DNA from: CAZOKZ01 sp964580585
GTDB lineage: Bacteria > Sumerlaeota > Sumerlaeia > SLMS01 > JAHLLQ01
Direction of reading: 5' to 3'
NCBI GenBank assembly: GCA_964580585.1
Contig: CAZOKZ010000075.1
Coordinates: 1 to 21,234, forward strand
Length of the DNA: 21,234 bases
Positions 7,901-13,770 of this stretch are shown piece after piece; position 1 is the first letter of the stretch, and each line of letters starts with the position of its first letter. A program made the translations under genes and the position numbers. The notes beneath the pieces were generated by a model that was given only the letters and a program-made list of their open reading frames with translations, searched no databases and was not told where the DNA came from.

Positions 7901-8185
7901 GATCCCAAACGTCTGCGTAAAATCGAGCAACTGGCGACCAAAAATTTCTCTCAAAAAGACCGCGCGAAACTGCATTTTTTCGCGCCCGACGACCTTTTTG
8001 CTTTCATCGAAACCCTCCAGGCCAAGATGGAAAACAAGCAAGTCACCGTGCGGGGCTATGCGGTCAACGTCAGCTACCAGCCGACCAACGCCGCCATGAA
8101 AGAATCCCGCAAGGAAGCCATTGCAAATGTCTTCCTCAATCGGGTAAAAAAATCCCTCAAACCAACAGACAAACAGGGTGGGTAA
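4949..8185 (+). CDS. VirD4/HerA-like ATPase fused to a C-terminal PD-(D/E)XK-like nuclease domain
   Basis: This 1078-residue protein has three parts. Residues 1 to about 380 are an N-terminal region of unknown fold. Residues about 390-760 are a TraG/VirD4/HerA-type motor, with Walker A GGSGTGKST at 415-423, a DPHGDL motif and Walker B YIDEF with D659-E660. After a proline-rich linker at about 810-905 comes a domain at about 905-1030 resembling a restriction-endonuclease fold: E908, then D941 in MVDIAL, then E954-I-T956 in CEITVT, a D-x12-E-x-T variant of PD-(D/E)XK. The last residue is Thr rather than Lys, so activity is likely but not certain. The start at 4949 has only a weak ribosome site and follows the membrane gene by 8 bp, suggesting coupling. 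The inferred role is a DNA translocase that loads or feeds DNA to its own nuclease. It has no membrane helices. Confidence 0.85.
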   Translation: MSQPLAETFTEQFYNWEQRGRGWQVYRKPVSLEPPFRPFVFLPLFGSVPTHDDGRKPSFLERVFSPKQPPPSTPSLDPELVKYLTETPEPILDNSPYDCVELVLNLPSELPAKQKSAEQFLLALSGARYALSFEILAISGHIRIQIACRIEDESLVTQQIAAFFPSVGILHDQPSFIELLEHYGNEYSHVVDFGLSHESMLPIRLHRDLESDPMMGLLGPITALGSEEFAFIQILFQPVENPWAESLAHAVTFDDGTPVFANEPDFISLTRKKISRPLFATCVRLGAATQTQNRLFQLLRGMTGSLDQFSYPLGNEFIPLDDSTYNPSQHWMDVLDRKSCRTGMLINSLELCSLVHLPDDSVQLDALHRTRTATHLAPPICHGYKLILGDNIHRGQTVEVSLSADHRTRHCYVLGGSGTGKSTLLLNMMIQDIHAGNGFAVLDPHGDLVDRLLENIPKDRLQDVVLFDPADEQFPIAFNFLQANSELEKTLLSSDLVSVFKRLSSAWGDQMNSVLANAILAFLESSKGGTLSDMRRFLIEPAFRAQFLSTVNDPEILYFWQREFPLLRGNPQAPLLTRLDTFLRPKLIRHLVCQPGNKLDFARMMDSGKIFLGKLAQGAIGEENSYLLGTMLVAKIHQAALSRQQTSALFRRHFYLYIDEFHNFVTPSMAQILSGVRKFHLGLVLAHQELRQLGRDSEVAASVLSNPFTRICFRLGDADAAKLASGFAHFESADLQSLSIGQAIARVERADYDFNLATPPLPDVHADLAEQRRLAVLTLSRREYGTPLAEVEAHLSESWKQVPPPVAKTKETHEPKPKPEKAPTPAPTPSPEVPIKEESLNLAKSQPETSLPPSQPKQHHFEPKPPETTSESTTETPDPRIPSPETGESTPKPRPIPPPTLPGRGGQEHKYLQNLIIRWAHGMGWKADIEAPVLDGSGMVDIALEREGVRIACEITVTTTADHEIENLDKCLRAGFTHVAAIASDPKRLRKIEQLATKNFSQKDRAKLHFFAPDDLFAFIETLQAKMENKQVTVRGYAVNVSYQPTNAAMKESRKEAIANVFLNRVKKSLKPTDKQGG

Positions 8186-8189
8186 CACG

Positions 8190-9749
8190 ATGAAAAAGCA
8201 AGAACAAGGCAAGCGCGTCGGCATTTGGTTGCGCGTTTCAACCGAAGATCAGGCTAGGGGCGACAGCCCGGAGCACCACGAAGCCCGCGCGCGCCAATAC
8301 GCCCAAATGCGCGGCTGGACTGTGATCGAGGTCTATCACCTCGAAGGTTTTTCCGGCAAAGACATCATGGACCATCCCGAAACCGTGCGCATGATCGCCG
8401 ATGTCAAACGCGGCCACATCACCGGTCTGATTTTCAGCAAACTGGCTCGGCTCGCTCGCAACACCAAACAACTGCTCGACATATCCGATATTTTCGAGCA
8501 CCACGGCGCTGACCTCATCTCGCTGCAAGAATCCATCGACACATCCACGCCGTCGGGACGGCTGTTTTTCACGCTGTTTGCCGCGCTCAGCCAATGGGAA
8601 CGCGAAGAAATCGCCGAACGCGTCGCCGCCTCGATTCCGATTCGCGCCCAACTGGGCAAACCCATCGGCGGCAAAGCACCCTTTGGCTACCAATGGGTGG
8701 ACAAAAAGCTCGTGCCCGATCCCGACGAAGCCCCCGTGCGACGACGCATTTACGAACTGTTTAAAGAGCATCGGCGCAAAAAAACCGTCGCGCGGCTGCT
8801 CAACGAAGGCGGTTTTCGCACCCGCACCGGGGCCAAATTCAGCGGCCTTGCCATCGAACGCCTCATTCGCGGCCCCGAAGCCAAGGGGCTGCACCGTGCC
8901 AACTACACCAAAAGCCTGGGCAAAAACAAAACGTGGGAACTCAAACCAGAAGACGAATGGGTGTACGTCGAAGTCGAACCCATCGTGGATGAAGAAACTT
9001 GGAACATCTGCAACCAAATCCTCGACGAAAACCATGTGCCTCACAAACGCCCCGGCCCCAAACCCGTCCATCTGTTCGCGGGCATCGTCGAATGCCATTG
9101 CGGCAGCAAAATGTACGTCCCGGCCAAATCGCCCAAATACACCTGCGCCAAATGCCGCAACAAAATCCCCATCGACGATCTGGAAGCCATCTTTTACGAA
9201 CAACTGAAGAACTTTTTCCTGTCTCCCGACGAAATTTCCAGGCATCTGGAAAGCGCTGAGAGCAACCTCAAAGACCGCGAGCGCATGATTGCCAAACTGC
9301 AAACCGAGCGTACTGCTGTTCAGAAAGAAATGGACAAAATGTATCGGCTCTACATCGATGACGAAATCCCCGCTGAAGGTTTTGGCCTACGCTACAAGCC
9401 CCTGCAAGAACGCCTCAACCAGCTTGATAACCAAATACCGACCTTACAAGCCGAAGCCGATTATCTGCGCATCAGCTACCTGTCCAGCGACCAAATCATC
9501 AACGAAGCCCAAGACCTCTACTCCCATTGGCCCAATCTCACCACGGAAGAAAAACGCCAAATCATCGAAAACATGACTGATTCCATTCGAGTTGGCAAAA
9601 ACAGCGTGGACATCAACCTCCTTTATCTACCCCCTTTTTCTGAAACCGTCTCCAAAAGGGCACACAACCCAGAGATTGTGAAATTTGAGAACGTCCACGA
9701 AGGAACCCGCTGTTGTCCGACTCCACCACTCCCTGCACTTTTGGTTTGA
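8190..9749 (+). CDS. Large serine recombinase (integrase/resolvase type)
   Basis: This 519-residue protein starts at the ATG at 8190, four bases after the ATPase stop and behind AGGGTGGG; a GTG at 8178 is less likely. The N-terminal resolvase domain has S17 in WLRVSTED as nucleophile and the later LARLARNT helix. A recombinase domain follows (GGKAPFGYQW... ARLLNEGGF... IERLIRG). Next is a zinc ribbon, C302-x-C304 and C319-x2-C322, and a coiled coil at about 350-445 of the kind that controls integration versus excision. Length and domain order are complete. The last 15 or so residues (RCCPTPPLPALLV) are unlike the family and overlap the next gene, so they may be encoded by target-site DNA. It is expected to cut and join attachment sites to move the element. 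No recombination directionality factor was recognised. Confidence 0.92.
   Translation: MKKQEQGKRVGIWLRVSTEDQARGDSPEHHEARARQYAQMRGWTVIEVYHLEGFSGKDIMDHPETVRMIADVKRGHITGLIFSKLARLARNTKQLLDISDIFEHHGADLISLQESIDTSTPSGRLFFTLFAALSQWEREEIAERVAASIPIRAQLGKPIGGKAPFGYQWVDKKLVPDPDEAPVRRRIYELFKEHRRKKTVARLLNEGGFRTRTGAKFSGLAIERLIRGPEAKGLHRANYTKSLGKNKTWELKPEDEWVYVEVEPIVDEETWNICNQILDENHVPHKRPGPKPVHLFAGIVECHCGSKMYVPAKSPKYTCAKCRNKIPIDDLEAIFYEQLKNFFLSPDEISRHLESAESNLKDRERMIAKLQTERTAVQKEMDKMYRLYIDDEIPAEGFGLRYKPLQERLNQLDNQIPTLQAEADYLRISYLSSDQIINEAQDLYSHWPNLTTEEKRQIIENMTDSIRVGKNSVDINLLYLPPFSETVSKRAHNPEIVKFENVHEGTRCCPTPPLPALLV
9663..9680. repeat. Inverted repeat near the recombinase 3' end, possible attachment-site arm
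   Basis: CACAA (9663-9667) and TTGTG (9676-9680) form a short inverted repeat just inside the presumed right boundary of the element. Serine integrase att sites are imperfect inverted repeats around a 2-bp core. The matching left site is outside the window, so this remains a guess. Confidence 0.2.
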
Positions 9750-10726
9750 ACGTCGCGCACCGACCGTGGCTGCGGCATTTGCGCGTGTGCGACTGGTTTT
9801 TCCTGGTTTACCTCGTCGCGACGGGATTGCTGGTGGCGGTTCGGTGGCCAGCGGTTGAATACCCCACCGCGATGCTCTTGTTGCGAGCGCTGGCCGTGGC
9901 GATCATCATGGTTTCCGTTCGCCGCGCCGCAGAAACCCGCGCGTGGGGTTGGCGGCTGGTCCGCGATCTCTACATGCCATGGGTGATGGGATGGTTGTAC
10001 GTGGAGACGGGTACGCTGAACAAACTGATCATACACGATCCCATCGACCAGCTTCTCGCCATTGCCGATCATGCCATCTTTGGTTACCAACCCGCGTTGG
10101 AATTTTACTACGCGTTTTCGCACCCACTGATCAGCGAGTTTTTGAACTTCAGCTACTTTTCGTATTACATGATTTTCCTCGGTTCGTGGGTGCTGCTGTG
10201 GTTTCGCCGCCAACGCGCCAGCCAATTCTTCTACCAGGAGTACCTGTTCCTGACGGCCCTGGTGATGGTGCCGTGTTATTTCTGGTACGTGGCCGTGCCA
10301 ACGTGGGGGCCGCAGTACGTCTTCGCCGAACACCATTCGCGCGATAATTTTACCGGCTACCTGTTCAAGTGGGCGCTGGATTTCATCCTGCATACGGGCG
10401 AGCGCCCGACCGGCGCGTTCCCCAGCAGCCACACGGCGCTTTCGGTGGCCGTGTTGTTTTTGCTTTGGCGACGCCACCGGCCAACGTTCTGGGTCGCCAT
10501 CGTGCCATTCACGGGATTGTGGATTTCCACGGTGTATATCCAGGCGCATTTCTTCGTCGATATCGTCGCGGGCGTCGCTGTAGGAGCGCTCGCGGGCGTC
10601 ATGTACCCGCGCTTGCAACGAAAATGGCAAGACCGGGGAATGGCGGAGGAGATTTTACCGAGAGACGATGATCCCGTGGTGAGGAATGAGGTGGGGTTGA
10701 ATATTCGGACTGAGCCGGGAGGATGA
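9713..10726 (+). CDS. PAP2-family membrane phosphatase/phosphotransferase
   Basis: This 337-residue integral membrane protein has about six helices and belongs to the PAP2 superfamily, closest in pattern to the AUR1/inositolphosphotransferase-like branch. Motif 1/2 reads K...GERP followed by FPSSHTALS (H240), and motif 3 has H279-x3-D283 in AHFFVD. The canonical Arg of motif 3 is not in place (STVYIQAH). It probably dephosphorylates a lipid phosphate or transfers a lipid headgroup at the membrane. The start is a TTG at 9713 with AAGGAA at 9700-9705, and it overlaps the recombinase 3' end by 37 bases. There is no ATG near the N-terminus, so the native start may have been displaced by the insertion. 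The C-terminal 30 residues are charged and cytoplasmic. Confidence 0.85.
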   Translation: MSDSTTPCTFGLNVAHRPWLRHLRVCDWFFLVYLVATGLLVAVRWPAVEYPTAMLLLRALAVAIIMVSVRRAAETRAWGWRLVRDLYMPWVMGWLYVETGTLNKLIIHDPIDQLLAIADHAIFGYQPALEFYYAFSHPLISEFLNFSYFSYYMIFLGSWVLLWFRRQRASQFFYQEYLFLTALVMVPCYFWYVAVPTWGPQYVFAEHHSRDNFTGYLFKWALDFILHTGERPTGAFPSSHTALSVAVLFLLWRRHRPTFWVAIVPFTGLWISTVYIQAHFFVDIVAGVAVGALAGVMYPRLQRKWQDRGMAEEILPRDDDPVVRNEVGLNIRTEPGG

Positions 10727-10734
10727 TTTGTTAA

Positions 10735-10755
10735 TCAATGCAATGACCGCATTGA
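10735..10755. terminator. Perfect 7-bp hairpin after the PAP2 gene
   Basis: TCAATGC and GCATTGA flank a 7-base loop, beginning 9 bases after the PAP2 stop. There is no T-tract, so it is either a weak terminator or an operator for the next gene. Confidence 0.35.
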
Positions 10756-10788
10756 CGAGATTGACTTATATGACAGGGTGACTTTATC

Positions 10789-11538
10789 GTGCCTGATTTA
10801 TTCGACAAACATGGCGGGTTTCGCAAGCTGCACTCGTTTACACTGGCGACGATCATTCAAATCGAAACACTACGATTCTGCCGTCGTTTTCTGACCTACG
10901 ATGCGCGGGAAAGCGGCACGAAGTTTTATGACCCCAAAGGACGGCAGTACGACCAGATGACTCAGGCGGCGCGTAGCGGACGCCAGAACATTATCGAGGG
11001 ATCGGAGCGCGCATCGACGTCCAAGGACACCGAGATGAAGCTGACCGATGTGGCGCGGGCGAGTTTGAGCGAGTTGCGAGGCGACTACGAAATCTTCATT
11101 CTCGACCGAGGCCAGCTCCCATGGTCGGTACATGCACCAGAGGCAAAAACGATCAATGCCATCTCGCTCGTCACAGCACCATTTACCGACGATATGGTTC
11201 ATGAGTCGGCAAAACATGCCCTGCAACAGCGGAAGAAGTACGCGACCTGGCTGGATTCGGACGAACCGCTTGTGGTGGCAAACGCGATGCTCGTGATTAT
11301 TGGACGCGCATTGAACATGCTGAAGAGACAGATTGAAGCGCAGGGAAAAGCGTTTGAAGAAACGGGCGGATTCAGCGAACGTCTCACCGCCAAACGCATC
11401 GAGGCGCGGGAAAACGGAAAGCCCCAATCGACCGAATGCCCCCAATGCGGCAAACCCATGCGGAAGCGAAATTCCGCCAACGGTCCGTTTTGGGGCTGCT
11501 TCGCCTTTCCAGACTGCAAAGGAACAAGGCCAATATAA
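10789..11538 (+). CDS. Four-helix-bundle suffix-domain protein with topoisomerase-type zinc ribbon
   Basis: This 249-residue protein starts at a GTG at 10789, with AGGGTG about 12 bases upstream. Residues about 20-200 resemble the 23S rRNA-intervening-sequence/four-helix-bundle family with its suffix extension (YDQMTQAARSGRQNIIEGSE, then TDVARASLSELRGDYE). The last 35 residues form a C4 zinc ribbon like those at the end of bacterial topoisomerase I: CPQCGKPMRKR... GCFAFPDCKGT. Known: four-helix-bundle proteins of this type are scattered in bacteria, often in mobile or intergenic contexts, and their biochemical role is unknown. The zinc ribbon suggests binding to single-stranded DNA or RNA. 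No rRNA gene is nearby, so this is not an rRNA intervening sequence. It is probably a stand-alone gene. Confidence 0.8.
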   Translation: MPDLFDKHGGFRKLHSFTLATIIQIETLRFCRRFLTYDARESGTKFYDPKGRQYDQMTQAARSGRQNIIEGSERASTSKDTEMKLTDVARASLSELRGDYEIFILDRGQLPWSVHAPEAKTINAISLVTAPFTDDMVHESAKHALQQRKKYATWLDSDEPLVVANAMLVIIGRALNMLKRQIEAQGKAFEETGGFSERLTAKRIEARENGKPQSTECPQCGKPMRKRNSANGPFWGCFAFPDCKGTRPI

Positions 11539-11602
11539 AAAACTTCATTGGTATCATTAATGGCGATGCAAGACGGTCAATATGGTCAACTCTGTCAGAA
11601 AA

Positions 11603-11661
11603 ATCCCTTCAATCCAAATCCCCCAAATCCACCCGTACCCGTTCGATTTTTTGCGCTTTGC
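11603..11661 (-). repeat. Displaced copy of the ymdB 3' end (direct repeat, copy A)
   Basis: This aligns without gaps to 12221-12279 at an offset of 618 bp. The core 11611-11661 matches at 48 of 51 positions. Read on the minus strand it encodes KAQKIERVRVDLGDLD and then TGA, against KAEKIERVRVDLGDLD and TAG in the intact gene. Of the three core differences one changes an amino acid (E to Q) and two are silent. It therefore looks like the 3' end of a divergent ymdB allele left behind or brought in with the hicBA cassette, not random sequence. It starts 11 bp beyond the hicA stop. Confidence 0.88.
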
Positions 11662-11672
11662 ATGACATCGGC

Positions 11673-11906
11673 TCACCGCCCCAGCTCCTCTTTCAATTCC
11701 TCCGCACTCATTTCCATGTCGCGCAGAATGCTTTGAACAATTTTCGGATGCAGAATTTTCCCGGCGTGAACGGGCACCGTTGCGCGTCTGCCTTCGGCGT
11801 TTTTGTAAATGTGATGGCTGCCACTCGAACGAGAAAGCACAAACCCTCGACGTTCCAAAACGCGAATGATTTCCTTCGCCGTCAGCCGTGGCAATCGCTC
11901 ACTCAA
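11673..11906 (-). CDS. hicA: HicA-family mRNA interferase toxin
   Basis: This 77-residue protein has the small double-stranded-RNA-binding-like fold of HicA: LTAKEIIRVLERRGF, then SGSHHIYKN with the catalytic histidine (H31, the residue after GS), then TVPVHAGKILHPKIVQSILRD. Length and motif are normal, so it should be an active ribosome-independent mRNA endonuclease. Its ATG overlaps the antitoxin stop (ATGA), giving antitoxin-first order. It ends 11 bp from the displaced ymdB repeat. Confidence 0.92.
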   Translation of the reverse strand: MSERLPRLTAKEIIRVLERRGFVLSRSSGSHHIYKNAEGRRATVPVHAGKILHPKIVQSILRDMEMSAEELKEELGR

Positions 11907-12127
11907 ACCGCAACCTCAACCGTGGTCAGGTTGATGCTTTCCGCCGCCTTGATCACTTCCCCGTTGGCGATTCGATCCTCAACGTGCAAGCGAATGGCGT
12001 CGGCGAGGTTCGCGCGCGCTTCCTCGAACGTTTCTCCGCTCGCATAGCAGCCTTGGAGTTCCGGGCAGAAGGCATAATACCCATCCTCGTCTTTTTCAAT
12101 TACGGCGGCGAAGTGGTAGCTTTTCAT
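11903..12127 (-). CDS. hicB: HicB-family antitoxin
   Basis: This 74-residue protein has the HicB partial RNase H-like fold: FAAVIEKDEDGYYAFCPELQ, then GCYASGETFEEARANLADAI. The start at 12127 has AGAGGA about 9 bases upstream. It should bind and block the HicA toxin encoded just downstream. The C-terminal tail (INLTTVEVAV) is short, with no obvious ribbon-helix-helix or helix-turn-helix domain, so how it would bind the palindromic operator in its promoter is not clear. It is followed at once by the toxin through an ATGA overlap. Confidence 0.9.
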   Translation of the reverse strand: MKSYHFAAVIEKDEDGYYAFCPELQGCYASGETFEEARANLADAIRLHVEDRIANGEVIKAAESINLTTVEVAV

Positions 12128-12167
12128 AGCGACTGTCCTCTGGGTTTATCGCAATCAGCCCTGCTTG

Positions 12168-12204
12168 ATGATGCATCATAAACAAACGCGTAACCGCCCG
12201 TCAA
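12168..12204 (-). promoter_or_regulatory. hicBA promoter with palindromic operator
   Basis: On the minus strand, -35 TTGACG (12204-12199) and -10 TATGAT (12180-12175) are 18 bp apart, each 5 of 6 to consensus. A perfect 12-bp palindrome, ATGATGCATCAT (12168-12179), covers most of the -10 and the start region. This suits autorepression by the toxin-antitoxin complex. The leader before the hicB start would be about 40 bases. Confidence 0.75.
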
Positions 12205-12220
12205 ACCAACTTCGCATCCG

Positions 12221-12279
12221 ATCCCGCTAATCCAAATCCCCCAAATCCACGCGTACTCGTTCGATTTTTTCCGCTTTGC
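12221..12279 (-). repeat. Direct repeat, copy B: 3' end of intact ymdB
   Basis: Partner of the repeat at 11603-11661. The core 12229-12279 covers the last 16 codons and part of the stop codon of ymdB. The two copies flank exactly the hicBA cassette and its promoter (about 567 bp between cores). Confidence 0.88.
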
Positions 12280-13021
12280 CGCTGATTGGATCGACTTCCA
12301 TAAACGCGCCGCACACGCGCACGTCATGAGCAGCCGCGACGTCGAACCGGTTGGGTCTCAGCGTCAGCATCGACCGTAGCACCGCGTCGCGGTCGGCGCC
12401 GATCACCGATTCGTACGGACCTGTCATGCCCGTGTCGGTAATGTGCGCGGTGCCTTGAGGCAACACGCGCTCGTCGGCGGTCTGGATGTGCGTGTGCGTG
12501 CCCAAAACGGCGCTGACTCGCCCATCGAGATACCAACCCATAGCGACTTTTTCACTGGTGGTTTCCGCGTGAAAATCCACGATAATGATCGGCGTTTCGC
12601 GGCGGGCTTTTTCGATGAGTCGGTCAACACAACGAAATGGATCGTCGTAATGCGCCATAAACGCGCGTCCACAAACGTTCAGCACGGCGACGGGAAAACC
12701 TGCGTCGCTGTTGTAAATGCCCCAGCCGGTGCCGGGTGTGCCCGGGGGAAAATTTTCGGGACGAATGATACGCGTTTCCGTGTCGAAGTACTCTTCGCAC
12801 CCGCGTTGGTGCAGGCTGTGGTTGCCGCCAGTCAGCACATCGACCCCGAGGGAGAGCAACTCGTCGGCTACTTTACGCGTCACGCCTTTGCCGCCCGCCG
12901 AGTTTTCGCAATTCACGATCACAAAGTCGGGGGCATAACGCTCTCGCAAGCCGGGCATGGCTTTCTTCAGCCCGTCGCGTCCGGGACGACCGTAAATATC
13001 GCCGATAAAGAGAATGTTCAT
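12227..13021 (-). CDS. ymdB: YmdB/TIGR00282-family metallophosphoesterase (2',3'-cyclic nucleotide phosphodiesterase)
   Basis: This 264-residue protein has the full set of metal-binding motifs of the family: GDIYGRPGR with D8, NCEN at 37-40, GNH at 66-68, DFHAETTSEK, and GTHTHIQT. Length matches the family (about 260-270). Characterised members hydrolyse cyclic mono- or dinucleotide phosphodiesters with two metal ions in the cytoplasm and affect biofilm and sporulation decisions. The start at 13021 has no clear ribosome site. The final 16 codons are duplicated beyond the hicBA cassette, so the present 3' end may have been supplied by an insertion. The catalytic part is unaffected. Confidence 0.92.
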   Translation of the reverse strand: MNILFIGDIYGRPGRDGLKKAMPGLRERYAPDFVIVNCENSAGGKGVTRKVADELLSLGVDVLTGGNHSLHQRGCEEYFDTETRIIRPENFPPGTPGTGWGIYNSDAGFPVAVLNVCGRAFMAHYDDPFRCVDRLIEKARRETPIIIVDFHAETTSEKVAMGWYLDGRVSAVLGTHTHIQTADERVLPQGTAHITDTGMTGPYESVIGADRDAVLRSMLTLRPNRFDVAAAHDVRVCGAFMEVDPISGKAEKIERVRVDLGDLD

Positions 13022-13088
13022 CCGGGTTAAACTCGACTTTCCAGGGGGCGCATTTCAGGTTTACTCACAGGCTTCTCATAAAAACTGA

Positions 13089-13124
13089 ACCACGAAGGCA
13101 CAAAGACACAAAGGAAACACGAAG
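13089..13124 (+). repeat. ACCACGAAGGCACAAAG-type intergenic repeat, arm 1
   Basis: A purine-rich run of CACGAAGG/CACAAAG units. Its reverse-complement relative lies at 13254-13293, so the two form a long imperfect inverted repeat about 130 bp apart. Similar CACAAAG/CACGAAG tracts are, from general knowledge, common between genes in planctomycete- and verrucomicrobia-like genomes. Confidence 0.6.
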
Positions 13125-13253
13125 AGCCTTTCGGCTGGCATGCGATTTTCTTGCTCATCAAGGGCGCGAGATAAAAAACCTTCGAAAAAACTATGATTCC
13201 GCCTATTTTAAACCGAGCGTCGGAATTAAGAGAATCAAAGAGATTCATTTTTT

Positions 13254-13293
13254 TCTTTGTGTTCCTTCGTGACCTTCGTGCCTTTGTGGTGAT
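13254..13293 (-). repeat. ACCACGAAGGCACAAAG-type intergenic repeat, arm 2 (inverted)
   Basis: Read on the minus strand this gives ACCACAAAGGCACGAAGG followed by further CACGAAGG/CACAAAG units, matching arm 1 in style but not base for base. Confidence 0.6.
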
Positions 13294-13345
13294 CTTTAAG
13301 TTTATTGGAACAAAGTCAAGCGATGCCCCTTTTCAAGTGCTGAAA

Positions 13346-13684
13346 TCATCGGGGCCAGACGGGCTCGCCCTCTTCCGTCTCGATCAATCGCGTGTGGGCC
13401 TCGTCGCGACTTTCGTAATACCGCGCCTTGGTTCCGGGGGGAAGTTTGCCCACGACGGCGTCCTGTCCGGTCGCGGCTTCGTAGAATTGAAGCGAATACG
13501 GCCCCGGGGGATCAAGAAAGACAAATGCCACGCGTAAAAAGTCGGGTGTGCGACCTTCGGGACGATCCGCTGGCTGGGGCGTGATCGAATGAATTTCGAC
13601 TGACCGAGGCTTGAGGGTCTTTCGCGCCTCTTCGGCGCGCTTGCGTCGTCCTCCAGCCAGGATGTCGTGGAGCATTCGTTTCAT
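13346..13684 (-). CDS. Hypothetical small protein
   Basis: This 112-residue protein begins MKRMLHDILAGGRRKRAEEA. The start at 13684 has GGGGA 7 bases upstream; a longer frame to 13810 would run into the structured repeat and is rejected. It has a basic N-terminus, then a region around RVAFVFLDPPGPYSLQFYEA that reads like a small beta-rich domain. There are no signal peptide, membrane helices or metal motifs. Not recognised. It lies about 320 bp upstream of ymdB in the same direction, separated by the intergenic repeats. Confidence 0.55.
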   Translation of the reverse strand: MKRMLHDILAGGRRKRAEEARKTLKPRSVEIHSITPQPADRPEGRTPDFLRVAFVFLDPPGPYSLQFYEAATGQDAVVGKLPPGTKARYYESRDEAHTRLIETEEGEPVWPR

Positions 13685-13770
13685 GAGTTCGTCCCCGCGA
13701 TTTGACAAAATCGTATCCGACGGGCGGCGCCCGACTTGGGCAAGGGAGAATTCCTTCCGGGTGATTTTTT

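Larger units (their letters stand above)
1..9749. mobile_element. Candidate integrating element (right part), left end outside window
   Basis: Seen: two paralogous VirD4/HerA-like ATPases, a RecB-like nuclease, a SWIM protein, two toxin-antitoxin-like loci and, at the extreme right, a large serine recombinase. To the right of the recombinase the genes become chromosomal in character. Known: large serine recombinases commonly sit at one end of the element they move, and TraG/VirD4-like ATPases move DNA in conjugative elements. Inferred: the block is one element whose right boundary is near 9690-9750. No relaxase, mating-pore genes or left attachment site are visible, so it could equally be a defence or accessory island. 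Confidence 0.5.
13022..13345. other. Gene-free stretch carrying facing copies of an intergenic repeat
   Basis: There is no credible coding frame in these 324 bp. It holds two facing ACCACGAAGGCACAAAG-type repeats (listed separately) and an AT-rich middle. Confidence 0.6.

Noticed and set aside
8238..9302. 354-residue minus-strand frame opposite the recombinase
   Set aside because: Shadow with Phe/Ala/Gly-rich composition; the recombinase frame has all catalytic and zinc residues.
9623..10630. 335-residue minus-strand frame opposite PAP2
   Set aside because: Gln/Arg/His-rich composition and no motif; PAP2 signature residues are on the plus strand.
10789..11538. rRNA intervening sequence, suggested by the four-helix-bundle gene
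   Set aside because: No 23S rRNA sequence is present around it.
13089..13293. CRISPR array
   Set aside because: Only two unequal copies in opposite orientation, no regular spacers and no cas genes.
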